Source of the DNA: Acanthaster planci
Taxonomy: Eukaryota; Echinodermata; Asteroidea; Valvatida; Acanthasteridae
DNA length: 64,000 nt
Reading direction: 5' to 3'
NCBI RefSeq assembly: GCF_001949145.1
Contig: NW_019091452.1
Coordinates: 975,133 to 1,039,132, forward strand
Part shown: positions 1 through 12,200 of the stretch, in pieces
How positions within the stretch are numbered: the stretch's first letter is position 1
Layout of the letters: every line of letters begins with the position of its first letter
Position numbers and translations under genes: made by a program
The notes under the pieces: model-generated
Seen by the model: only the letters and a program-made list of their open reading frames with translations
Databases searched by the model: none
Told to the model about the DNA's origin: nothing

Positions 1-102
1 TTTTGGATGCAGGATCAAAAGTTGTTTGATATGTCCTGGATGCCGGACCTCAAAGTTTGTGACATACGTATACATGCATTTTCTTCTTTTCCTTGGCTGC
101 AG

Positions 103-3100
103 TTACCTCACCGAAGACCAACTAAAAGGGCCGTCCAGTGTGTCTGCCTATGTCAAGGCTTTGCAAAAGGGCTGCCGATGGGTTGAATGTAAGTTGACAG
201 CAGGGGATAGTTTAAGGGCTGTGACAAATATCTGAATAACGAATATTCTTTTTTTAATTTGAATATTCAAATGCAAAATTCATTGTTTTGTTTTCAAGCA
301 GATTCAAATGAAAAGTGTCAAAATCTTACATCAATTTAAATGGAATAGAATTTTTCAACAGGGCAAGAAGTATTCTTTGTCTCTAAATCATGCTAAATCG
401 TGGCTGGAGATACTCCTAGATGTGAGAAGCTATTATATTGATCACAATGTACAAATGTGTGTCATTGCAACTGATTTTGTATATGTTTGTTCATCAACAA
501 TCTGCTGGTCGGTACAACCGAATACTCGGATATTCGATCAAATTGAAAGTTGAATATTTGAATAGTGAATTATTTGAATTCACTCAGCCCTGGGTGATTT
601 GAGAGGATGCAGAAATACTAGCCAGGGCAGGTTTAAGAAAAGGCACATACCGCCAGGTTTATAGCAGAAACAGCCAATACACCAGCACTTTGCCAAAAAC
701 TATGACTGGTTCCCACAAAATGAGTCTTGAAGGCTTTTTTTTTCCAGTAATTTTGTTTGCATTCAAAAGAGCAAACAGACCCTGATTTGACAGTTTGACT
801 CAGTTGGACAGCTGAATGGAAACGGACATTGTGAGGATGAAAACAAAAGGAGGGTTTGACTTCCATTGTAGAACATTCCTCTAACCGGTTTACGCTGGTT
901 TTTTGCAAGTGCATACCTGGCCTGGCCTGGGAATATTCCTACTTTTCAACATGAGAATATACCACAAGACAGAATCTGTTAATTGTTTGGTTTGTACAAA
1001 TAACCACCTTTGTGAATCATCTGTACAAGATGTATTCGATATTGGTGCATGTATTCTGTTTTGCTGTGGCTGTCCTCCCCGTGCTGAAAAGCACCCCCAA
1101 TTGTCGAAAAAAAGACAGGTGGTTACAAGCGGGTTCTTGCACGCGTTCTGTGTGTACGCAAAGACCATACATGCCCAAGTAAATGAAGTTATGTGTACTC
1201 AGCGTCAAACGTGCATATACTTGCGCGCCTCACGGTGCACCTATGCAGTGACTACCAATAAAGCATGCCCTCTAATTCTGTTCTGCTCGGAGCGGAAGTC
1301 ATCTGAACATGGCTTTACTGTGACGGAATTGCTTTTATTTGTGGAATTTGGGATGTCTTGCATTACAGTGGATTGTTGGGACGGAGGTAACGGGGAGCCG
1401 ATCATCTACCATGGCCACACGCTGACGTCGAAGATTTCCTTCAAGGCAGTGATTGAGGCCATCAACCAACATGCGTTTGAGACCTCGCAGTAAGCCTTCC
1501 TTTACTTTTTGGGATAAGAGCAAAATGTTTCCAACAAACCATAATGTTGTAGAGCAAACCTGCAGAGATGGAAGACATTTTCTTTTTTTTTAGAGGTGGC
1601 AGAAAAACCGTTGGTAAACATTCTTGGTGAAACCATAGCCTTACCATATATGTACATGAAATTACTAGATGATGAGCTGCCAGAGAGACTTTGACGCTGA
1701 CCTGGGCGCAAACATTATGAATCCGTGTGCGTGTCTGCCGGACCTTTTTGAAATAAGATGGAACAAATTCCAAAAAGTTTACTCTAAATGCAGCCTGGAG
1801 GTACATCATCCACGGATGAACACGTTTGCTCTCTGTGATGCAGTGAAAAACTCAGCCAAATTCACCTGCAGCACGTACATGTATGTCTATACATGTATGT
1901 GCTTTCTTCAAACAGAGCAAAATGAAATGCCGAATTCCTGATTATGCATTTTAATTTTGTGGCTTGTTTGCAAATACCACCTTTTGGTTGGTTTTCCATT
2001 TACCATAAATTTGCTCAAAATGGACATTTGTCCTGTTAATTTCAAATAAGGTTGTATTTTCATTTAGTATTTAGCCGTCATTGTATTATTATCTGGTGTT
2101 TTAATGGCTGTGTGGGGTTTTAACACTTTGTGAATTATTCTTACACTTTTGTCCTGATGGCCGGCCATAGTTTTAATAAAAGGAGCCACTTGTAGGAAAA
2201 CATGACTATGGCGTCAAAGGATTAGGCCCAATACAGATGCAAATCGCTATAGTAAATTTGCACTAAATAATGACTTTTTCACAAGTTCCTGCACCAACGT
2301 GGATATCCCCAGCAGGCTTCACTTTACACGTCGAATTTGCACTAAGCAAGTTAATTTAGCTTCACGTCGATTCTGACTGAGTCTAGAGACTAAAATAACC
2401 ATCTATCAGCCCGGGCGAGATTCAAACTGACGGTCTCAGAGGCAAACAACAAAAAAATATCAATTTCATGTTTCATTTCTCTTTTGAGCACTAGCCATCA
2501 GATCTGAAAATAGTTCATATCAGTGAAACGCTATCTACACATGCACATGGTAAGTATGTTGTCCTGTAACTTAAAACTGATTGCCGAAATTGTTACTGCG
2601 TCACTGATATGAAGTTCACTATATCATCTTTCAGATTTCCATTACTAGTATCCATAGAGAACCATTGCAGTGTGGAGCAGCAGGAAGTAATGGCACACCA
2701 TATCAAAACAGTATTTGGAGGTGAGTACCTAGATATCAGCTGGCTGATGATTAGCCCTAACCCCCAAGGCCCTTTTACAAGGAATCATTCTGAATGCTCC
2801 GAAATCCTCCGAATTTCAACATGAAAAAATTGCATTTGGCCTAAGTCCTTCAAAATTTCGTGAAAATGTCATTTGGAGGTGTGCCTAACTGCCCAAATCC
2901 TTCAAAATCCTCCGGCAATTCCTGTTGTTATGTTGAGGCAGTGCGAATGGCACTCTTGAGCTGTGCAGTGGATTCAAAAGAAATATCGGGCTGAATTTGT
3001 ACTTGATTTTAGCACAAACAACTTTAGGTCTAATCCATGACCTTTATGTATGGCATCCTTCGAAATCAGACTAACAGTGTGCTGGCATTGTGGAGAGGTA

Positions 3101-3219
3101 CATGTACATGATGGAGTTATGCTTTGACCTCTGCAGATAAATTATGGATCAACTCACCTGACGCTTCCTCTAATTACCTGCCATCGCCAGAACAGCTCAA
3201 GGGGAAGATTATTCTGAAG
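103..3219 (+). CDS. PLCL: PLCL exons 1-4: PLC X-box (catalytic half 1)
   Basis: Exons 103-188, 1369-1489, 2635-2720 and 3137-3219 encode YLTEDQL..CRWVE, then [18 protein letters not shown], then [10 protein letters not shown], then [14 protein letters not shown]. In PLC-delta1 numbering, the Glu341 and Asp343 Ca2+ ligands (VELD), catalytic His356 (YHG), Glu390 (IENHC) and Lys438/Lys440 (LKGKIILK) are all present. The codon at the 188/1369 junction is TTG, restoring ELDCWDG. His311/Asn312 would be in the preceding exon outside the window. The frame of exon 2 stays open into the upstream intron back to 903, which is chance and not coding. Confidence 0.93.
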
Positions 3220-6200
3220 GTAAGTCGTGACTTTGTCACTTTGGCCCAGACTCTAAAGTGCCCATGTATTGTACTGTTGTTCTTTAATTTCGATCAAAAT
3301 GTATCCTTGCGTTTAATCTTATTTTGTTTGGTTGTTTTGGTAACGGCATTTTGGTATCTTTTTAATCTTTGCCGATGTAAATTTCCATAATAATGAGCAA
3401 AATTGTGATGTTATTTCTGAAAGAAATGTTAATGTTACCGTTACATGTATTTCAAGAATAAAGTTTCCAATAATCTGAAATGGTTCATCGTTGATGATTT
3501 CTTGATATACATTTATTTATATACATGTATCTATGTTTGATTTATTTTGATTGTTAATAAACTTTTGATTCATTTTTACACACGAGAAACTCCATCCCCC
3601 TAAAACTGTCTTCCTGAAAGCAGCAAAATATTAAAAATGTATTTTTCCAAAAATGTCTTAGATTTTTGTGGTGTCATATCTGAAACTACATGTTGTTCTT
3701 CTGTATAACTTGTGATGTTGGATTAATTGTAAGTTCAAAATGCTTTGACACATTTTAGAAGCACTGTACCTGTAAGGGTTACAACCAAAAGTGGAAGTAC
3801 CAATTCAGTCACTTTGAGATTCCCCATCTGCTACTAGGTTCCAATGTCACCAAACATAGATTATGGAAAGACTCACAATATACGTGATAATGCACAAGGC
3901 GAGATGGTGTCGCATAGGGCCTGTTGCATTCATGGCGTAACTGAGTTAACTTCCAAACTTACAAATTAAATCCAAAGGTGGATCCAGAATGAAATTTTCA
4001 CGGGAGGCCAAAAAGGTTTTGGGGATTCAAAAGTTGGAAATGTTTTTCGTGTAACATTTTGTGGCCTGTCTACAAAGTATGTTTCTTTTTTTTTTTACAA
4101 TTTTTTGGAAGAGTGGGACATGAAATGGATCAATGAAGTCGCCCTTCTCTGCAGTATTTATTTTTCAACCAAAAAATTTCAACTTCTCTTTCGGAGGGCT
4201 GTGGCCTGTGCTGTGGCCCCAAATCTGCCTTTGTTCGAAGCAGACGTACATGTAGCAGTTGCTATTACAACATGCCAGTTCAGTATTTCATAAAGGCAGG
4301 GTCTTTTGGAAACAAAGCACTTGCACAAATTTGCAAACTCGGCTACACTGAAAGGACAGATCGTTGCAAGCGGTGTTCCTAAATAGCCTCTGTTTGCTTC
4401 GGTTTGGGCGTGCCCTGTTAGAATACGGAAAGGGTTCGTTGTTGACACTCCTCCGTTTATCTCTCAGGGGAAGAAGCTGCCTGCCGATTTTGTCGGAGAA
4501 GAAGGAGAAGTCACGGATGAAGATGAAGGAGCGGACAGCGAGAGGCGGAGAATTAAGAAGGTCAGTTGCCAAATGAAAAAAAAGTTCATGATGATTGACT
4601 GTTATTTTTACTCTCTACCCAAACATTCCGGGGCCAAATGTTTATTTTGACTTGGTCTTTGGTTGGTTTGTTTGTTTGTTTGTTTGTTGGAGTGTTGTGG
4701 GTGTTGGGGTGTTTGTTTGTTTGTTGGGTTGTTGGGGTGTTTGTTTGTTTGTTTGTAGAGGGTTATCTTGTCGACTGTTTGAAACATTTTTTTTTTTTTA
4801 TTTTGGGCAACTGTTACATGTTTTTATTTTTGACGCAGGGTTTTACAAATGTTTTTACCATTGTGTGTCAACTGTACATTGGTTGAAGAGGTCATTCGCA
4901 AATCATGATGTAAAAGTTAGTGTACCATACTGGTTAGCTTAGTCAAAACGTGCATAATCCAATTGGACTGAAATTTCCTGGTTGTATGAAGCAATATGTC
5001 TTTGAGCCAAATTTTAATAGCAAAATTGACCTAAACTTGGTAGAGTCCAACTCGCGCAGAGTTAACTCTCAGCCATGTTGAGGAATATCGTCCATTTTGC
5101 CCGGCCAGTCTTATCCAGGTAGGAATTATGCTATACATTTGATTCAAAGAGTTGTACATGTACCCTTGTATCCATGCTATGCCTGACCTTCTCTGATTGA
5201 AATGTCTTACTGTGTTGGCAGGAGGGTTTTAAGAAGCGAACACTCATCAAGAAACTCTCTGATCTGGTCACACTATGCAAATCTGTTCGCTTTGAAGATT
5301 TCCATGAGGCTGCCCAGAAACGTAAGTCTCAAAGCCAAGTATAGGAATTTAGGGGTTCAGAACTTGAGATTCGAAGAGGTTTCATCGTTTTCTCACTGAA
5401 AAATCTGAATAAATGGGCAAGAATTACCCTTCACGTCAATTTTGAGCTTTCTACTTTTATAAGAAAAGATTACACATGTACACGCCCTCAAAGATGCATC
5501 CAAAACAAAGGAGCAATTTGTCCACACAAAAAGTTGCACAGCTCTGATATTTACAGAGGCAAGAACCAGACCACAATGAAAGCATTCAAATTATCAAGCC
5601 AAAGCTTAATTTCTTTGGTTTGGTATGACAGAGTGATAATTGAAAAAATAAAAAAAATAAAATTTTTTTAAAAATGTATTAAAAAAATAAATTTTTTTTG
5701 AAAAACAAAAAAAAATTGAAAAAATAAAAGAATTGTAAGAATTCTGAGTCGGGTCATGGGAGGTAGATCTGTTCTGTGATGTCGTATATGATATGGCATG
5801 GAACGCCCCTCTTTCATAGGTTTATGGTTTTATCCTACCCCTTTTGGCAGAGAAATACTGGGAGATCTGCTCCATGAGCGAGGGCACCGGCATCAAATTT
5901 GCCAGGGATTGCGCGGAGGACTTTGTCAACCACAATAAGCACCTGCTGACCCGGATCTACCCAAACCCCAACCGTGTGGACTCCAGTAATTACAACCCTC
6001 AGGACTTCTGGAACTGTGGTTGCCAGATTGGTGAGTGTAGAAACTAATCCGATCAGACGCCATAACTGCGGTGGGCGCTGCACTCACACGCACATTCTTC
6101 AGCTTGATGGGTGCGCTGGCTACCAGTGGTGAGGAGCAGAGTTGCATGTACAATTGTGTATTGCCATTGGAAATCAGTGGGTACCAGTACACACAAGGGA

Positions 6201-9200
6201 TATATATGTTTTGATGTGAAATAAAAGTGATGTGGGCTGGTTCCTGGTCTATTAATATGTTCCCATCTTCAAATTGAGGTGTAGGAACCGGACTAAAAAC
6301 GAGACCCCTTTGTGAAATGTTGGGCATGAATTATGATTGGACCATAAACAATGGACATGGGCTGTACAGTTAATTGTTTCTTTATTTATTTGTGTATATT
6401 TTTGATGTGTTAATGTTTTTGACAGTTGCCCTGAACTACCAGACCCCGGGGTTGATGACGGACCTTTACGATGGCAAGTTTCGTCAGAATGGCCAATGTG
6501 GCTACGTGCTCAAGCCTGGGGTCATGAGAGAAGGTAGGATAGAGTGTCGTTTGATTGGCCTACAGTTGACAAATGCCTCACCCCTCGGAGAACTGGGATA
6601 TTGTGGACTATCTTTCAGCGGGGGGGGATGTGGTGGTCCGCCCCCTCCAAGAGCTTAGCTGTTGCAAGCCCTATTGTTTTGAAACTTGGTTCGCATCCAT
6701 CACTTATTGTTAACCACTTGCTGCCGGGGGACCTGTTTTCAAGTACGAAGGCTTTATACACGGAGCCAGGGAGCCCGAAATGGGACAAAGGGAACTGGGC
6801 CTTGTAACAAAAGACCGTACTCGGAACAAAAGACCAGGCTGCCGGGCATTACCGTCATTTTTTCACTCTCTAAAGTGGGGATAATCCAGCCTTGTTTTGA
6901 AACAGTATAATACAATTTGGGGCATTTAGAGGGAGTGGATTACCATTGCTCTCCACCACCGCAGCGATGAGCCACACAGCACCTCTGCTAGTCTGGCCCC
7001 TATTGAAAAGAGGTCAACAGCGCACTGAGCCAGGTTCGTGAACAATAGAAGCTTATATAACACTGCACAATCTGGGCTCTTTTTACAAGGCTACAGGCTT
7101 GGCCGAAATGCTCGGACGTCTGTAGATTTTGTCTGTCAGACTAGAGTGGCCACCAGACAGTCATTCGTGTGGGTGTTAACGTCCATTAACTGAAATGATG
7201 AATTTTTGAGGAATTTTGAAAACTTAAAATCTTGGAAAAGTCCTGATTATGTGGTTAATACGATTGTGACCTTTCAATTCAGTATGATTTAGGGTTATGA
7301 TGTTACGGTCACTTAACCCTAATAGTCCCAAATCCTCCAATTTCAATACGATTTTACATACACCCTTGGGGGTTAGGGTTAAAGTTCATCAGCTCAAACG
7401 TTTCCACCCCCTGGGCACACACTGGAAAAAGTGTGGATTTTTGACTGACGTGTTTCAGCAAAATATATGCATTGCTTGAGAATGGCTCGTCAAATTTTCA
7501 CAAAATTGGTGAGAAATTAATGACTGTCCAATCTGTGATCATTGTTTCTGTTTATCCAGAGATATCATATTTCAGTGCCAACTCAAGGGATATCATACCC
7601 GGGGTGTCGCCGCAGATCCTACACATCAAGATCATCAGTGGACAGAAGTTCCCAAAGCCAAAGGGCTCAGGCTCCAAGGGAGATGTGAGTTTGTCGGTCT
7701 GTCAGACTGTTTGTCTGTCCGTAACTCATAGACCCATACATATATAATCATGTCATGAGTCATTATACGAGAAATGCAGAACTGTTTATTTAGATTGTAA
7801 AAAACTGGCTTGGCTGTGAGAGAACTTACAGACGTTTTGCCCAGTTCTGACGATGGAAGACAAACCTTTTCCAAATGGTGGGTAGACCTAAGTCACAACT
7901 GTGTAACGAGTGCAGTAATTTTTCAAAGGTACTCCAAGATGTTTAATATAATTGAAACATTGTGCAGTAAAGCAATTTGATGTCAAATGAACCATAAGTA
8001 CATGACACAGACTTGTGTGCACTAGGAAGTTGTGCAATGTTTTATGGAATCAGCTGCTGTCATCAGTTTCTGTCATATGAAGCTGCCACAGTTGTGCGCA
8101 TTTCGCTGAAAGTTTGCCATGCCTACCGTGGTCCATTCCCCTGCACCATGCAGTCTTCCCATGAAAGGTGGAGGGCAAAAAGAGATCCCATCAGTAACAG
8201 GCTTACGCTCGTCAGAGACTGACCGCTTGACTTTGTTTTGGTAGGTCATTGACCCCTACGTTTCCATGGAGATCTTTGGGATTCCTGCCGACTGTGCTGA
8301 AGAACGGACCAAAACCATTCCTCACAACGGTACGGATGCAAATTGTTCCATTCACTTCTGCACCTTTCCAATTCCAGTAGCAAGTAAACTGATACCCATC
8401 TGGAAATGAAGACACAGTGGCAAATGTAGGAGAACAACCAACAGAAAACAATATTAGAGTTCCTTCTGAAGATGCCAAGAATATGCCCCTTTGTGCAGAA
8501 CCAAGAATGCTGGCACATGTAGAGGCGAATACAGTCTGTACACTGAACTAGCCAGACTATTGTGGGCAGGTCAGACCAAGTTGATACGTGAGCAAAAGAA
8601 AAACCGGCCTGACATCAACTCTTGATATCCAATCACAGTACACTATTCTGACCTAAGATCATCTTTGGAGAGTGCAAGAAGAGAATATTGCTACCTTTGT
8701 AAATTTTTTTTGTTGGGGGGGTCACCACTGAGCACATTTTCTCCACTCATTTTTAGGATTCCAATTTTAAGATTCTTTTCTTTCTTCGTCATCCATCTCT
8801 GTCCAGGGTACAACCCCATTTACGATGAAAGCTTTGATTTCACCGTTAACCTCCCCGAGCTGGCTTTGGTGCGATTTGTGGTCCTTGATGATGACTACAT
8901 AGGGGACGAGTTCATCGGACAGTACACTATTCCATTTGAGTGCTTACAGCCAGGTAATAACCGGAAACAGCCTGCTCACTGCAAAACTTGAACTCATTTC
9001 AACCTGTGGCAGTTGTCGCCATCCATTTAGGGCCCATGCCGGGGAAATTAATGCAGTTCTTGTAAATGCTCCTTAGTGTGCATTTTCAGGACAGCTTTGT
9101 GTCTTTTTAATTTTGATGCTAATGCAAATTTGCATATTTATGAGAAAACCTGTGATGTCATCAAAGGCGGAAACAGTGTTACAGCTCTTTCTGCTCATAA

Positions 9201-12200
9201 CTTTGCCAGAATTTGGGATATTTTTCCGTTGTCATTTTTGTTTCCTAAGATGATTTAATAATAACAACATTTATAACGCGCACAGAATCTCACAGCATCT
9301 GTATTTTAACGGTGTCAATATATTATCCTGTGATGAAGCTGCACACGCTAACCACTCGGCCACATGCCCCCCATATTGTTATTGTTTCAGTCCATGACGG
9401 TGAGCCAGTGAGACTTTTCTCACTGGTTCACTGTCACGGTTTCAATTATTTTCAGTGAGCAATTTTTGAGTTCATTTGAACAGAAATCATAGCCTCAGTC
9501 TTGTGTGGGGAAAATATCAAAAACTTGACATGATTCAAAAGTGCTCCTTTTATTGAAAGTATTACCAAAAAGAGACGTCAAATAGTTCTCTTTCATAAGA
9601 GGAGCAGACAGTTGTACAAAACATGTTCCCATGTAAAACCCCCTTCAGAAACGTACTTGATTGCCTCATTATACCTGTATTCCAGTTTAGTTGTTTTGCC
9701 AACATCAACCTTAACATCGCTTTGAGCTGGAAAGTATTGAAAAGTGCCTCATATTCACGCAGTATTTTATTTTCTCACTTTGAATCTTTCCAGTGCACAG
9801 GTTCGTGTTGTTGATTTTTTTTCCCGATTTTCATAGCATCATACTTATTTGTTTGCCATTCCAGGCTACAGGCACTTCACCTTGCTGTCCAACACTGGGG
9901 AATCCATTGAGCCGGCATCGTTGTTTGTCCACGTCGCCGTCACGAACAAACGTGGAGGCGGGGTAAGCATTGCTTCTCCAGAAGAGGGCTCAGGGTAGAA
10001 TCGAACATCCCCTGCCGAACAGTTTCATCAGTATCATCGCAAGGCATTTTTTTTTGTATCATGCTGAGCCTTCAGGAGGTTTTCACTGATATCTCACAGT
10101 CGTTTCAATACCCGGTTTATGCAAACAGGGCACACCGATCCCATTCTTGTATGTAGTGATGGATCAAACAGGGCACACCGATTCCATTCTTGTATGTAGT
10201 GATGGATCAAACAGGGCACACCGATTCCATTCTTGTATGTAGTGATGGATCAAACAGGGCACACCGATTTCATTCTTGTATGTAGTGATGGATATTACGT
10301 TGGGTGTAATAGTGTGAAGCAGAACGGCATACCTGTGTACCCGACCGCTGATGTCAGGAAGCATTTTACTCGTAATCAAATCTTCAAAAATATGTAGCAG
10401 CTTTCGGACAATGAGAAGGGTTTAGACAGGTATTTCGTGAAAATTTTTAAAAAGACGAACTAAGTCTTCATAGAACGCGGAGATTTATTTCACTTTTTTG
10501 TGCAGTGGTTATTGATGAACATTGTTATGAAAGACAAAGTTCTTTATGTACACTTGTGTTTGGAGTCTCATGTAGGTTTCTTTTTAGGGAGCCCAGCTTA
10601 TCTGGTGCTTTTTGCCACCCTTAAAAGTACATGACAGGTGAATACTTTCTAAGATATTCCAAAACATGTTTATTGTGTCAGCTAGCATCACATGAAAATG
10701 AGTCCAGCGCAAGAATGAGAAAACCTAACTTTAATTATGACGGACGTAGAATAAATGAAGGATCTTTTTCTGTATGTATTAGTCTAGAAAAACTGTACCG
10801 TGAAAGAAGCTGTTGACTAAAATTTTAAATTTCAAATGTTTGCCCCCCCCAGAAACCAACAAAGCGTGGTATGTCTGTCAAGAAGTCCAAGCGGACGAGG
10901 GATTACACCCATGTCAGGCCAGTTGGAGTGAAAGCAATTGATGAGGTCTTCAAGGTGCGATGTTAGAGTTATATCTGTGTTTAGAGTAGGTACATGTGTA
11001 GCTCGTCTATTTACGTAGACTAGTGGTAACAGAAAGCAAAGTGATATAATAATACTGTATTATATGTTACATTTTAGCCAGAAATGTGCTCCGTAGCAAA
11101 TTGCGTTTTTGACTTTCCATAAAAACAGCAGTGCAATCAAAGGAGACATCACAACTGCAGAGGTGCCACAATCAAGCGTATTCTTGCACTTGACGCTTAC
11201 ATCCGTTTGGCTATTAAATTAAGACTCCCTATTGGTCAAATTGGCATGTAATGTGTGTATGCCATTTGTCAGGAACCTCTGTTGCTAAGGAAATAGTGCC
11301 CTCTCTTGGTCCAGCTCAGGGCTTATAAATGTAGCCCCCGTTAGGAAGAATGTAAGATTGGCCAAAGAATGCTGCTTCAGCACAGTATCTTTGAGAGATA
11401 GCTGAGGTTTCACCTTTGACCTCCCCCCAGGCCTCCCTGGTACCCCTCAAAGAAGGCAGCGAGCTAAGGGAGAACGTCCAAAACGCCATGACGCGTTTCA
11501 AGGAAGCCTGCGGTCTAGCATCCATCGCCAACCTTAAGCAGTGCATACGGCTCCTGGCCACCAGACTAGCTGGGTCCTCAGACACCGTGACGTTACGCCT
11601 CTCCATGAGGGAGGAGCTTGCATTCCTGGAGGCGGAAGGGAGTGCCCCCGACATGCTAAAGAAGGCATTAACTGCCTTTGAATCGGTAAAACAACCAGGG
11701 TTGTAATACGCATTCTGTCTCGAGCCTGTTTAAAGTTACAGTCCATCAGTTGCAGTTTTCCAAAAAGTAGCTGACAAAATTATTGTTCAAAAGATGGTCA
11801 TGGGATTAAACTCCTGACAAGCCGTCATTTGAAGAAAACGAAATAAGTCGTATGTCTAACGATATGTCTCAGCATGCATTGTCCCGGCATGGAAAATTTC
11901 CATTAGAAGTGTGCATTAGCATTTACATAATACACACACGTGCATGGTTCTCTAATTTGTTGGTCCATTGTCTGACATCGTAGCCACATTTCACTGAACA
12001 TGAGAACATGTCCCAGATGCTGAATTCATTTACAATTCAAAGCGTAACTCAGAAAGTCTTGATCTGAAATTGAAATCCCAGAATATTGTTAATTGGAATG
12101 TGCAGTATTCACTGAGCTGAAACTTCATCGGTTTTGTTCGTCGACACCCTCCTTTAGATTTTGACTGATGTTGTATCAAAAGAAGACAATCCACAAATAG

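Larger units (their letters stand above)
189..1368 (+). other. PLCL intron holding two dispersed repeats
   Basis: No exon was found here. The intron contains one copy of dispersed repeat A (about 333-590) and one of dispersed repeat B (about 1068-1169, minus orientation), both of which recur elsewhere in the window. Confidence 0.7.

Noticed and set aside
903-1493. 196-codon open frame on the plus strand
   Set aside because: Only its last 41 codons are PLCL exon 2. The rest runs through a splice acceptor at 1368 and a dispersed repeat.
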